Source of the DNA: Streptomyces xylophagus
Lineage (GTDB): Bacteria > Actinomycetota > Actinomycetes > Streptomycetales > Streptomycetaceae
Assembly: GCF_000716435.1 (NCBI RefSeq)
Contig: NZ_JNWO01000002.1
Coordinates: 186,001-250,000 of the forward strand
Direction of reading: 5' to 3'
DNA: 64,000 nucleotides
Shown here: positions 1 to 8,585 of the stretch, piece by piece
Position numbering within the stretch: the first letter of the stretch is position 1
Layout: each line of letters starts with the position of its first letter
The notes under the pieces: model-generated
Database searches by the model: none
What the model saw: only the letters and a program-made list of their open reading frames with translations
What the model was told of the DNA's origin: nothing
Made by a program: the position numbers and the translations under genes

Positions 1-738
1 TGGTCGACCACCCAGCGAAAGAACGCCCAGGGCTACTACGAGCAGGTCTCTCGTCTGGGCAACCCGCTGGTCAACGAGGTCGTCAACCCCCTGAAGGACA
101 AGGACAAGTTCAACGCGTCCTCGCCGTGGAACGACGGCCGGTTCCTGAAGAACGTGACCCATCCCGAACTGCCGAAGCTTCTGCAGGCCATCTATAAGAT
201 CAAGGCGCCTGCCGAACCGCGCACCGATCTCGTCGATGTCTACCTGAAGGGCGTCAAGGGCCTCAACCAGCCGCCCAACGTGCGACCGGCGGAGATGCTG
301 CGCCTGAACACCTCGATCAAACCGACCGCCGACCCGAAACGGCTCGGTGTCCTCGACGGCGACAACGCGGGCTTCCCGAACGGGCGCCGACTCACCGATG
401 ACGTCGTGGACATCTCGCTGCAGGCCGTCGAGGGCGAACTGGTCGGCGCCAAGAACGACTTGGGGGACGCGGTCGACGCCAACGACCAGAAGTTCGGCGA
501 CTCCTTCCCCTACCTGGCCGAACCCGTCGCCGGTTCGCGAGGCCCGCTCGCGAAGGGCACGGCCGGCGGCAACAGCGTCCGCGACCAGGTGGGCAACGCC
601 CTGCAGCCGACCGACTCGGCAAACGGCACGCGCAACACCGGCCTGATCGCCGCGTCGGCGGCCTCGGGCGCGGCGGGCATCCTGCTGATCGGCGCGGGCC
701 TGGCATGGTGGCGTCGACGCATGCAGCGGTCCAACTGA
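1..738 (+). CDS. DUF4331 domain protein, C-terminal part (5' end outside window)
   Basis: The reading frame is open from base 1, so only the C-terminal 245 residues are present. The sequence upstream of the first ATG (QVSRLGNPLVNEVVNPLKDK) continues the same protein, so the ATG at 154 is not the start. The segment FPNGRRLTDDVVDISLQAVE is characteristic of DUF4331 proteins, which are secreted and of unknown biochemical role. The C-terminus has a single hydrophobic segment (about LIAASAASGAAGILLIGAGLAWW) followed by RRRMQRSN, a membrane anchor with a short basic cytoplasmic tail. The protein is therefore probably exported and held at the outer face of the membrane. Transcription likely ends at the hairpin just downstream. 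Confidence 0.85.
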   Translation, partial: WSTTQRKNAQGYYEQVSRLGNPLVNEVVNPLKDKDKFNASSPWNDGRFLKNVTHPELPKLLQAIYKIKAPAEPRTDLVDVYLKGVKGLNQPPNVRPAEMLRLNTSIKPTADPKRLGVLDGDNAGFPNGRRLTDDVVDISLQAVEGELVGAKNDLGDAVDANDQKFGDSFPYLAEPVAGSRGPLAKGTAGGNSVRDQVGNALQPTDSANGTRNTGLIAASAASGAAGILLIGAGLAWWRRRMQRSN

Positions 739-754
739 GCGACACAGAACAAGA

Positions 755-785
755 GAGAGGGCGGGGGCCGCGCTCCCGCCCTCTC
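755..785. terminator. Bidirectional terminator hairpin
   Basis: GAGAGGGCGGG and CCCGCCCTCTC form a perfect 11-bp stem with a 9-nt loop. It sits between the convergent stops of the DUF4331 gene (738) and the GH64 gene (791). Confidence 0.8.
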
Positions 786-790
786 CGGCT

Positions 791-1993
791 TCAGAACGGC
801 GTGAGCGTCAGCCGTATCCCTGTGGGTGCCGTGTCCTGGACGTAGGACGCGAAGTCCGCCACGTCGTCGAAGGCGAAGCCGTAGGCCTTGCCGTCGGCGG
901 TGGCCGCGTGCACCGCCTTCGCGTAGTGGTTCGTGAGGTCGGTGCGGTAGAACTCCGAGGCGTCGGTGGTCGGTTGGGCGGGGTTCGACAGGAGCGTCGA
1001 GCGGTTGAAGCCGGCGCCGAGCACGGCCGCGACCGGGCCCGTGGTGCCGTCGTTCGGGGCGGCCAGGTTGCCGTCGCAGAACAGCACGTCCCGCGTCGAC
1101 GGCTTCGCGAAAGAGACCGAGGCCGGGCCGGTGAAGGTGAACCTGTCGGCGCGCACCCGCCCGGTGAAGGCGCCCGCGTTCGTGGTCACGGTCAGGTCCT
1201 TGCCGGTGTAGGTGCTCCACACCTCGTCGATGTACGGCGCGAAGTAGTCCGCCGCGAACAGGCCCGCGTCCAGCCCGTGCCCCGGCGCGATCACCCGGGT
1301 GTCGTCCACGATCAGCGGGGCGAACGCCTCGACCTGACGCACCGCGTCGAACACCGACGCCCGCCCGCCGGCGCGCAGGGTGCCCGTCGTCTGGTCCTGG
1401 GTGCCGGTCAGCCGGATGCTCAGGGGCACGCTGAACATGTCGACCATCGTCGTGTTGCAGAACATCCCCGACGCGTTGTGCGTGAACTCGGCGCAGTCGT
1501 GCAGGACTTGGTAGTTGGGGTCGGAGGTCACCCAGCCTGCCGGGTACTGGAGCGCGGGGTTGCCGTTGCCGTCCGCCACGGCCTTGAACTTGAGCTTCGC
1601 GCCGAGTGCGACGTAGATGCGGCCCGACAGGTACGGGAGCGAAATCGTCGTCTCCGTGCCGGAGTCGAGGCTGATCGCGTAGTCGGTGAAACCGTCGGCA
1701 CCGTTGTCCGAGAGCGCTATCGGCGCGAGCGTCCCGTCGGCAGCGCCCCGCACCTGTTTGCCGTCCACGTTCCCGACGATGTAGACGTGCACGTTCGCGT
1801 TGTTGAACGAACCGCTGTTGTTGACCAGCGTCAACGGGAGCGCGCCGGCCTCAAGTGCGCTGGTCTCCATGGACTTTGTGTCCGCGAGGGCGTGCGGTGC
1901 AAGTGCCGCGACGGCGGGAGCGGCCACCGCCGCGCCACCGAGGGCGAAGAGCAGCTTGCGGCGGCCGAGCGTGCGCTGATGACGGGGAGTCAT
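791..1993 (-). CDS. Secreted beta-1,3-glucanase, glycoside hydrolase family 64
   Basis: This 400-residue protein matches GH64 laminaripentaose-producing beta-1,3-glucanases in its Ig/thaumatin-like core (LTLVNNSGSFNNANVHVYIVG near the N-terminus; CDGNLAAPNDG and GFNRSTLL later). It would cut beta-1,3-glucan of fungal walls outside the cell. The N-terminus carries a twin-arginine signal (GRRKLLF, then an Ala-rich h-region, cleavage probably near residue 37), so export by Tat is likely. The ATG is preceded on the coding strand by a (CA)n run and an 18-base C tract, with no Shine-Dalgarno sequence visible. It is divergent from the GH92 mannosidase gene. Beta-glucan and mannan are both yeast and fungal wall polymers, so the pair may act together (inference). 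Confidence 0.88.
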   Translation of the reverse strand: MTPRHQRTLGRRKLLFALGGAAVAAPAVAALAPHALADTKSMETSALEAGALPLTLVNNSGSFNNANVHVYIVGNVDGKQVRGAADGTLAPIALSDNGADGFTDYAISLDSGTETTISLPYLSGRIYVALGAKLKFKAVADGNGNPALQYPAGWVTSDPNYQVLHDCAEFTHNASGMFCNTTMVDMFSVPLSIRLTGTQDQTTGTLRAGGRASVFDAVRQVEAFAPLIVDDTRVIAPGHGLDAGLFAADYFAPYIDEVWSTYTGKDLTVTTNAGAFTGRVRADRFTFTGPASVSFAKPSTRDVLFCDGNLAAPNDGTTGPVAAVLGAGFNRSTLLSNPAQPTTDASEFYRTDLTNHYAKAVHAATADGKAYGFAFDDVADFASYVQDTAPTGIRLTLTPF

Positions 1994-2003
1994 GTGTGTG
2001 TGT

Positions 2004-2038
2004 GGGGGGGGGGGGGGGGGGCCCCCGGGGGGGGGGGG
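2004..2038. repeat. Homopolymer block G18-C5-G12
   Basis: Eighteen G, five C and twelve G run together, then five T (2039-2043). The block begins 10 bp upstream of the GH64 start codon, where a ribosome binding site would be expected. It may be a slippage-prone tract or an assembly artefact. Confidence 0.85.
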
Positions 2039-2074
2039 TTTTTCGGGGGTGCGGAGACGTGAAGAGATAGGCCG

Positions 2075-2102
2075 CTTAACCCCCAGTTAAGGGCCACTTA
2101 AG
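2075..2102. promoter_or_regulatory. Dyad CTTAAC-N5-GTTAAG plus CTTAAG half-site
   Basis: In the divergent GH64/GH92 intergenic region, CTTAAC (2075-2080) and GTTAAG (2086-2091) are perfect inverted repeats. A further CTTAAG lies at 2097-2102. The AT-rich core stands out from its GC-rich surroundings and could be a shared operator. A -10-like TAGCCT lies at 2176-2181 on the mannosidase side. Confidence 0.4.
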
Positions 2103-2250
2103 CGCACGGCGAAGCGTTCACCCGCACTTCACCACCCGTACCCGGGTGCCTCTTCCCTCCCATCGCGCGGCCTCCTAGCCTCACGACGCCCCCTGTCACT
2201 TCTGCCCGATGTCCCGTCCCATGTCCCTTCCCCGAAAGGCGACTTGACGC

Positions 2251-4671
2251 ATGCGTCACCAACTACTGGGCACGGCAAGACGGTTCGGCGTCGGAGTCGC
2301 GGCCGTCGCGGTCACGACCGCGCTCGCCGCAGCCGCCCCGTTCCCCGCCCTCGCCGCGGCGACCGGCTCCTCCGGTGAACTGTCCTCGCTCGTCGACCCG
2401 TTGATCGGTTCCTCCAACGGCGGCAACACCTACCCCGGCGCCACCCTCCCGTACGGCATGATCGCCTGGTCCCCGACCAGCACCACCGGCGACCAGACCA
2501 GTACGGGCGCCGCGAACGGCTACGAGTACGGCGTCACCCGCATCCGCGGACTGAGCCTCACCCACGTCAACGGCGCCGGCTGCAATCCCGGCGCGGCCGG
2601 CGATGTGCCGATCATGCCGTTCGTCGGCGACGTCACCTCGTCACCGTCGGCGGACACCAAGGACGCCGTCTACGCGTCCAACTTCTCGCACGCCGACGAG
2701 AAGGCCACCCCCGGCCGCTACACCCTCGGCCTCGCCTCCGGCGCCACCGCCGACCTGGCCGTCAGCAAGCGCGCCGGAGTCGCCGACTTCACCTTCCCCG
2801 CCGACCGCCCGGCGAGCCTGCTCTTCCGCGCCTCCAACTCCCTCAACGGCAGCGAGGACGCGCACGTCGACATCGACACCGCCCACCAGAAGGTGACCGG
2901 CTGGGTCCTCACCGGAGCCTTCTGCGGGCGCCGCGCCAACGGCGGCGTCAACAACCGAAAGACCTACTACAAGCTCTACTTCAGCGCCTCCTTCGACCGC
3001 GCCTTCTCCTCGGTCGGCACCTGGCACGACAGCACGGTGTCACCCGGTTCGACGTCCGCCTCCGGAGGCGAGGGATACGCCACCGGCGCCGACCGCGCGG
3101 GACGTGGTTCCGGCGGCTGGGTCGGCTTCGACACGACATCTGACAACGATGTCCACATGCGGCTCGGCATCTCCTACGTCAGCCTCACCGGAGCCGAGAC
3201 CAACCTCCGCCAGGAGATCGCCCCGCACGCGCGCGTGGCCGACGTCGCCGAGGCGGGCGCCCGCGCGTGGGACCGCGAACTGAGCACCGTACGCGTCGAC
3301 GGCGGCACACCCGCACGCCGCCAGACCTTCTACACGGCGCTCTATCACGCCCTCATGCAGCCCGACCTGATCAGTGACACGGACGGCCGCTACTGGGGCA
3401 TGGACCAGGCCGTCCACAAGCTCGCGCGCGGACAGCGGGCGCAGTACAGCAACTTCTCGGGCTGGGACCAGTACCGCGCCCAGATCCAGCTGCTCGCCCT
3501 CCTCAAGCCCACCGTCGCGGGCGACTTCGCCCAGTCGCTCTACAACTTCTCGAAACAGAACGGCGGAGTCTGGGACCGCTGGGTGCACATCAGCGGCGCC
3601 ACCCACGTCATGACGGGTGACCCGTCCGCCGCGACCCTCGCCACCTTCTACGCCATGGGCGTACGCAACTTCGACTACAAGGGCGCCTTCGACTCCCTGG
3701 TCCACCAGGCCACCGTGCCCAACCCGGACGAACTCTCGGACGCCGGCTGCCCTGGCCAGTGCGTGGGCCAACGACCCAACCTGGCCCAGTACTTGACCTC
3801 CCACTACGCGGCCCAGAACGCCTGCCACTGCTGGGGCGGCGCCGCCGAGACCCTGGAGGACGCCGTCGCCGACTCCGCCCTCGGGCAGTGGGCGAAGCTG
3901 CTGGGGCGGGACGAGGAGGCGAAGGACTTCGAGGCGCGAGGCGCCTACTGGCGCAACGTCTTCAACCCCGCCACCGGCTACATCCAGGCCCGCAACCTCG
4001 ACGGCTCCTGGGTGACCCCGTTCAACCCGGCGAGCGATCTCGGCTTCGCACAGGGCTCGGCCGCCGCGTACGTCTGGATGGTCCCACAGGACGTGACGGG
4101 ACTGGCCGAGGTGATGGGCGGACGCGAGGCTGCCGCGACCCGGCTCGACGGCTTCTTCCATACGGCGGACGGTTCCTGGTCGGTCCGGGGCGGCGACGCG
4201 CTGCGCTACGACCCGACCAACGAGCCCGACATCCACGCCCCTTGGCTCTACAACTCCCTCGGACAGCCCTGGAAGACCCAGGCGACCGTCCGCCAGATCC
4301 TCGACACCGCGTACGGCACCGGCCCCAAGGGCCTCCCCGGCAACGACGACCTCGGCACCATGTCCGCCTGGTACGTCCTCTCCGCCCTCGGCATCTACCC
4401 GCGCACCCCGGGCAGCGCCGACCTGCTGCTCGGCGCCCCGCTCTTCCCGAAGGCGGTCCTGGACCGGCCGGGCCGCACGGACATCGTCATCACCGCACCC
4501 GACGCCGACGACACCCACCCGTACGTCGACGCCGTAAGCCTCAACGGCCGGAACCTCAACCGCTCGTGGACCGGTGCCGCCCTGACGCTGAAGGGCGGCA
4601 GGCTGGACTTCCGGCTCGCCACCGAGCCCAACACGGGCTGGGCGACCGACCCGGAGGGACTCCCGCACTGA
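2251..4671 (+). CDS. Secreted alpha-mannosidase, glycoside hydrolase family 92
   Basis: The 806-residue protein begins with a Sec signal peptide (basic n-region, long Ala/Val h-region, cleavage near ALA at about residue 35). GH92 hallmarks follow: VDPLIGSSNGGNTYPGATLPYGM at the N-terminus, the central (alpha/alpha)6 barrel, and near residues 660-710 HAPWLYN followed by GNDDLGTMSAWYVLSALG, which contains the acidic catalytic and calcium-site residues of the family. GH92 enzymes are calcium-dependent exo-alpha-mannosidases acting mostly on alpha-1,2 or alpha-1,3 mannose of fungal mannan or N-glycans. A GAAAGGCG ribosome binding site precedes the ATG. The gene is divergent from the GH64 glucanase. 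Confidence 0.92.
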   Translation: MRHQLLGTARRFGVGVAAVAVTTALAAAAPFPALAAATGSSGELSSLVDPLIGSSNGGNTYPGATLPYGMIAWSPTSTTGDQTSTGAANGYEYGVTRIRGLSLTHVNGAGCNPGAAGDVPIMPFVGDVTSSPSADTKDAVYASNFSHADEKATPGRYTLGLASGATADLAVSKRAGVADFTFPADRPASLLFRASNSLNGSEDAHVDIDTAHQKVTGWVLTGAFCGRRANGGVNNRKTYYKLYFSASFDRAFSSVGTWHDSTVSPGSTSASGGEGYATGADRAGRGSGGWVGFDTTSDNDVHMRLGISYVSLTGAETNLRQEIAPHARVADVAEAGARAWDRELSTVRVDGGTPARRQTFYTALYHALMQPDLISDTDGRYWGMDQAVHKLARGQRAQYSNFSGWDQYRAQIQLLALLKPTVAGDFAQSLYNFSKQNGGVWDRWVHISGATHVMTGDPSAATLATFYAMGVRNFDYKGAFDSLVHQATVPNPDELSDAGCPGQCVGQRPNLAQYLTSHYAAQNACHCWGGAAETLEDAVADSALGQWAKLLGRDEEAKDFEARGAYWRNVFNPATGYIQARNLDGSWVTPFNPASDLGFAQGSAAAYVWMVPQDVTGLAEVMGGREAAATRLDGFFHTADGSWSVRGGDALRYDPTNEPDIHAPWLYNSLGQPWKTQATVRQILDTAYGTGPKGLPGNDDLGTMSAWYVLSALGIYPRTPGSADLLLGAPLFPKAVLDRPGRTDIVITAPDADDTHPYVDAVSLNGRNLNRSWTGAALTLKGGRLDFRLATEPNTGWATDPEGLPH

Positions 4672-4677
4672 CGTGCA

Positions 4678-4709
4678 CCGGCCGGCGGGGTTCATGCCCC
4701 GCCGGCCGG
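4678..4709. terminator. Bidirectional terminator hairpin
   Basis: CCGGCCGGCGGGG and CCCCGCCGGCCGG form a perfect 13-bp stem around a 6-nt loop, between the convergent GH92 and phosphoketolase genes. Confidence 0.85.
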
Positions 4710-4734
4710 ACCGGGAATCGGTGTCACCGGGTCG

Positions 4735-7152
4735 TCACTGACTCCAGGTCCATTCGGCGACCTCGGGCAGATCCTCCCCGTGGGCGCGGATCCAGTCGTG
4801 GTGGCGGTAGCGGACGTCGACCATCCGCTGCCGCACCGCCGCCGCGCGGACCGCGAGACCGGGCACCCGGTCGATGACGTCCATGACCAGCCGGTACCGG
4901 TCGAGGTCGTTGCGTACGACCATGTCGAACGGGGTCGTGGTGGTGCCCTCCTCCTTGTAGCCGCGCACATGCAGATGCTCGTGGTTGGCGCGGCGGTAGG
5001 CGAGCCGGTGGATCAGCCACGGATAGCCGTGGTAGGCGAACACGATGGGCTTGTCGGGGGTGAACAGCGCGTCGTACTCGCTGTCGGGCATGCCGTGCGG
5101 GTGTTCCTCCGCGGGCAGCAGCCGGGCGATGTCGACGACGTTGACCACCCGTACCGCGAGGTCGGGCAGGTGCCGGCGCAGCAGCGAGGCCGCGGCCAGC
5201 ACTTCGAGGGTGGGTACGTCGCCCGCGCAGGCGAGCACCACGTCGGGCTCGCCCAGGTCGGACTCGGTGCCCGCCCACTCCCAGATCCCGGCACCCCGGG
5301 CGCAGTGCACGCGGGCCTGGTCCATGGACAGCCAGTCGAAGCAGGGCTGCTTGCCCGCGACGACGACGTTGACGTAGTCGCGGCTGCGCAGCACGTGATC
5401 CGCCACGGACAGAAGGGTGTTGGCGTCCGGCGGGTAGTAAACGCGCACGACCTCCGGCGACTTGTTGAGTACGTGGTCGACGAAGCCGGGGTCCTGGTGC
5501 GAGAAGCCGTTGTTGTCCTGGCGCCAGACATGCGAGGTGAGCAGGTAGTTGAGGGAGGCGATCGGGCGGCGCCACGGGAGCCGACGGGCGACGCGCAGCC
5601 ACTTGATGTGCTGGTTCGCCATGGAGTCGACGATGTGGACGAAGGCCTCGTAGCAGGAGAACAGGCCGTGCCGCCCGGTCAGGAGATAGCCCTCCAGCCA
5701 GCCCTGACAGGTGTGTTCGGAGAGGATCTCCAGCACCCGGCCACCGCGCTCCAAGTGCTCGTCCGTGGGCAGCACTTGAGCCTCCCACGCCTTCCCGCTC
5801 GCCTCGTAGACGGCCTGGAGGCGGTTGGAGGCTGTCTCGTCCGGGCCGACCAGCCGGAAGTCGCGCCGCTCGCCCGTGTCGGCCATCACCTGCGCCAGCA
5901 TGTCGCCGAGGACCCGGGTCGGCTCGTGCGTGGTCGCACCGGGTTTGTCGACCGGGACGGCGAACTTCTCGAGGGGCGGCAGGGGCAGATCGCGCAGCAA
6001 CAGACCGCCGTTGGTACGGGGGTTGGCGCCCAGGCGGCGGGTGCCGTCGGGGACGCAGGCCAGGACCTGATCCCGGGGGCGGCCGTGCTCGTCGAAGAGT
6101 TCCTCGGGCCGGTAGGAGCGCAGCCACTGCTCCAACTGCCGCAGATGGTCCGGGTTTTCGCGTACGGCGGGCAGCGGCACCTGGTGGGCCCGCCACGTGC
6201 CCTCCACCGGGACGCCGTCGACCTCGGCGGGGCCGGTCCAGCCCTTCGGGGTGCGCAGCACGATCATGGGCCAGCGCGGGCGTTCGGCCGCGCCCTCCGT
6301 GCGGGCGCTGTGCTGGAAGGCGGCGATACGGTCCAGGGCCTCGTCCATGGCGCGGGCCATCGCCTGGTGGACGGTGTGCGGGTCGTCGCCGGTGACGTGG
6401 AGGGGCTCGTGGCCGTATCCCCTTAGCAGGGAGTCGAGTTCGGGTTCCGGTATGCGGGCCAGGACCGTCGGGTTGGCGATCTTGTAGCCGTTGAGGTGGA
6501 GGATCGGCAGGACGGCACCGTCCCGTACCGGGTCGAGGAACTTGTTCGAGTGCCAGGAGGCGGCCAGCGGGCCCGTCTCGGCCTCGCCGTCGCCGATCAC
6601 GCAGGCCACCAGGAGCCCCGGGTTGTCGAACGCGGCCCCGTAGGCGTGCGCGAGGGAGTAGCCCAACTCGCCGCCTTCGTGGATCGATCCGGGCGTCTCG
6701 GGTGCGACATGGCTCGGGATGCCGCCCGGGAAGGAGAACTGCCGGAAGAGGCGGGCCATGCCGGTCGTGTCCCGCGTGATGTCCGGGTACGTCTCGGTGT
6801 AGCTGCCCTCCAGCCAGGAGTTGGCCACCACGGCGGGACCGCCGTGACCGGGACCCCAGACGCAGATCGCGTCCAAGTCCCGTGCTTTCACCACCCTGTT
6901 GAGGTGGGTGTGGACCAGGTTCAGTCCCGGTGAGGTGCCCCAGTGGCCCAGCAGTCGCGGTTTGATGTGCTCGGGTGCCAGGGGCTCGGTCAGCAGCGGG
7001 TTGGACATGAGGTAGATCTGCCCGACGGCCAGGTAGTTCGCCGCCCGCCAGTGGGCGTCCAGCGCCCTCAGTTCCACCTCGTCGAGGTGGTCGGAACCGG
7101 CGGGGGTGTCGAGCGGGTCGCGGGAGTTGTCGCGAGGGAGGCCGAGCGGCAT
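4735..7152 (-). CDS. xfp: Phosphoketolase (xylulose-5-phosphate/fructose-6-phosphate)
   Basis: This 805-residue thiamine diphosphate enzyme splits xylulose 5-phosphate or fructose 6-phosphate with phosphate to give acetyl phosphate plus glyceraldehyde 3-phosphate or erythrose 4-phosphate. Family signatures are [10 protein letters not shown] (about residues 67-76), GPGHGGP, the ThDP/Mg motif [15 protein letters not shown] (about 185-200), GPDETASNR (about 434) and the C-terminal [15 protein letters not shown]. The length fits bacterial phosphoketolases (about 790-830). The frame remains open far upstream, but the start MPLGLPRDN at 7152 has GAAGGG six bases before it and matches the usual N-terminus. 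It lies 26 bp downstream of a STAS-domain gene and is probably cotranscribed with it. No acetate kinase gene is nearby. Confidence 0.93.
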   Translation of the reverse strand: MPLGLPRDNSRDPLDTPAGSDHLDEVELRALDAHWRAANYLAVGQIYLMSNPLLTEPLAPEHIKPRLLGHWGTSPGLNLVHTHLNRVVKARDLDAICVWGPGHGGPAVVANSWLEGSYTETYPDITRDTTGMARLFRQFSFPGGIPSHVAPETPGSIHEGGELGYSLAHAYGAAFDNPGLLVACVIGDGEAETGPLAASWHSNKFLDPVRDGAVLPILHLNGYKIANPTVLARIPEPELDSLLRGYGHEPLHVTGDDPHTVHQAMARAMDEALDRIAAFQHSARTEGAAERPRWPMIVLRTPKGWTGPAEVDGVPVEGTWRAHQVPLPAVRENPDHLRQLEQWLRSYRPEELFDEHGRPRDQVLACVPDGTRRLGANPRTNGGLLLRDLPLPPLEKFAVPVDKPGATTHEPTRVLGDMLAQVMADTGERRDFRLVGPDETASNRLQAVYEASGKAWEAQVLPTDEHLERGGRVLEILSEHTCQGWLEGYLLTGRHGLFSCYEAFVHIVDSMANQHIKWLRVARRLPWRRPIASLNYLLTSHVWRQDNNGFSHQDPGFVDHVLNKSPEVVRVYYPPDANTLLSVADHVLRSRDYVNVVVAGKQPCFDWLSMDQARVHCARGAGIWEWAGTESDLGEPDVVLACAGDVPTLEVLAAASLLRRHLPDLAVRVVNVVDIARLLPAEEHPHGMPDSEYDALFTPDKPIVFAYHGYPWLIHRLAYRRANHEHLHVRGYKEEGTTTTPFDMVVRNDLDRYRLVMDVIDRVPGLAVRAAAVRQRMVDVRYRHHDWIRAHGEDLPEVAEWTWSQ

Positions 7153-7178
7153 GACGAACCCTTCGTGGAGAGGGTTGT

Positions 7179-7598
7179 TCAGGAACTTCGGAAGCTGCTG
7201 CCGACGGAGGCGAGCTGACGCCACCATGACCGGGCGGGCGGGGCCGGATCCTCCTTGGGAGGAGGGGGCGGTTGCCCGACCGGAGGGCCGAGGAGCAGGG
7301 GGCCGGAGCCGGTGAGGTCGAGGATCAGGCCCAGTGTCGGTGGCGGGTGGTGCAGTCGCAGGATTCCGCCGGCTTCCGCGGTGCGCTGTAAGGCGTAGAG
7401 GAAGGCGTTGAGGCCGCTGCAGTCGCAGAAGGTCACGGGGGTGAGGTCGACATCGACGAGGTGGATGCCGTCGCTCAGGCACCGTGCCAGTGCCGCGCGC
7501 ACCAGCGGCGCCGATTGCAGGTCGATCTCGCCGGCCAGGGTGATCAGTGCCCGGTTCTGTCGGTCGTGACGGTAGACGGTGAGCTGGGGGAGGGGCAT
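7179..7598 (-). CDS. STAS-domain anti-anti-sigma factor-like protein
   Basis: The 139-residue product has a single STAS domain: [20 protein letters not shown], then [20 protein letters not shown]. The DCSG segment (Ser near residue 60) is where SpoIIAA/RsbV-type antagonists are phosphorylated by their cognate kinase. The C-terminus is a Pro-rich tail ([17 protein letters not shown]) without domain resemblance. The start at 7598 ([10 protein letters not shown]) is chosen because the domain begins there, although the frame is open upstream. It is the first gene before xfp with a 26-bp gap, an unusual pairing of a sigma-regulatory domain and a metabolic enzyme. Confidence 0.75.
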   Translation of the reverse strand: MPLPQLTVYRHDRQNRALITLAGEIDLQSAPLVRAALARCLSDGIHLVDVDLTPVTFCDCSGLNAFLYALQRTAEAGGILRLHHPPPTLGLILDLTGSGPLLLGPPVGQPPPPPKEDPAPPARSWWRQLASVGSSFRSS

Positions 7599-7993
7599 GA
7601 CGCCTCGGTTCGGAAGACCATCCGGCAGCGAGACGGGGATGCCGGGATTCCGGGCCCTTCTCGATGCGCTGTCGGCAGGGGGTAGGTGCGGCGGAGGCGA
7701 GCGATGCCGGTCCGAGGGCCTGTGCGACAGGACGACGGACCCACCCGGTTCCCTCCAGGGATGCGTCGGGTGACGGACAAAAAGTCCGCTCCCCGCAGCC
7801 ATCTGTGTCGAGCAACGACAAGCCGCCGGGGTCTGGGACGTCCGTACAGCAGCATAGTCCTCGACGTGGCCCGGCGGGCGGCCGAGAGCCGTTCGTTCGT
7901 CGTGTCCGGGCGACGCCCGGACGGGAGCCGCGCGGGTACGTCGGCGGCCCGGGCCGGTGATGCCCGGAGCCCCTTCGCTGTTACCGTCGCGCC
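7599..7993. other. Intergenic region with divergent promoters
   Basis: No convincing coding sequence is seen in these 395 bases between the divergent STAS and NTF2-like genes. A short dyad, CGGAC-AAAAA-GTCCG, lies near 7780. On the minus strand, TATGCT near 7850 could be a -10 box for the STAS-xfp pair. Confidence 0.5.
7982..7987 (+). promoter_or_regulatory. -10 box TACCGT of a leaderless gene
   Basis: TACCGT fits the actinobacterial -10 consensus TANNNT. It is followed by exactly six bases (CGCGCC) and then the ATG at 7994, so transcription should begin at the start codon. No Shine-Dalgarno sequence is present. Confidence 0.55.
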
Positions 7994-8392
7994 ATGTCCA
8001 AGATCGAGATAGACGCGGTGACCACCGAGTTCTTCGGTGCCTTCGACAACCGGGGCGGCAAGGCCGCCGACGTGGACCGGATCCGGCGGCTGGTCCTTCC
8101 GGGCGGTGTGATCGTCAAGACCGGCCCGGAGTTCACGGTCTACACCGTGGAGGAGTTCATCGAGCCCCGCCGGTTGCTGCTGACCGACGGCCGGCTGCTC
8201 GAGTTCTCCGAGTGGGAGACGTCCGAACGAACGGAGATCGTCGGCGACATCGCGTCACGGTTCGGTGAGTACCGCAAGTCCGGACTTCTGGACGGCGAGC
8301 CGTACGAGGGAGGCGGGACCAAGACCATCCAGTTCGTCCGCACCTCGGAGGGCTGGCGGATCTCGGCGCTCGCGTGGTGGGACCAGCCCTGA
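7994..8392 (+). CDS. NTF2/SnoaL-like protein of unknown function
   Basis: The 132-residue protein looks like a small NTF2-fold (SnoaL/DUF4440-like) protein. It starts with an amphipathic helix ending in EFFGAFDNRGGKAADVDRIRRL, continues with VYTVEEFIEPRRLLLTDGRLLEFSEWET, and ends with alternating strands closing on TKTIQFVRTSEGWRISALAWWDQP, a typical C-terminal strand pattern of this fold. No catalytic residues can be named, and family members range from enzymes to lipid or ligand binders. It appears to be a single-gene unit with a leaderless promoter. Confidence 0.65.
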   Translation: MSKIEIDAVTTEFFGAFDNRGGKAADVDRIRRLVLPGGVIVKTGPEFTVYTVEEFIEPRRLLLTDGRLLEFSEWETSERTEIVGDIASRFGEYRKSGLLDGEPYEGGGTKTIQFVRTSEGWRISALAWWDQP

Positions 8393-8480
8393 CCGGCCAC
8401 GAAAAGAGTTGGACGGGTACGCGGCCCGCCGTCTAGCGTGTGACCGCACGCCTTGAGACCAACGGAAGGAGGCGAGTGCC

Positions 8481-8537
8481 ATGAGGCTCACAACACCCCA
8501 GCGCTCCCTCCCTGTTGACACGGTGTGCCTCGACTGA
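8481..8537 (+). CDS. Putative 18-residue leader peptide
   Basis: ATG at 8481 follows an excellent ribosome binding site (GGAAGGAGGCG). It encodes MRLTTPQRSLPVDTVCLD and stops 48 bp before the GNAT gene. Short MRLT... peptides with a late Cys are recurrent putative leader peptides in streptomycetes, often placed before sulfur or transport genes. A role in controlling the downstream gene by attenuation or translational coupling is inferred, not shown. The size and the strong RBS argue against chance. Confidence 0.5.
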   Translation: MRLTTPQRSLPVDTVCLD

Positions 8538-8585
8538 CCTGACCGGGAGCGCTTCACGCAGTACGCATCCCGGAGGAATCAGTCC

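Noticed and set aside
4780..6426. Long open frame of 548 codons on the plus strand opposite the phosphoketolase gene
   Set aside because: It is the antisense shadow of a high-GC gene. The minus-strand frame has all phosphoketolase motifs, while this one has Arg/Val/Gly-rich sequence with no family resemblance.
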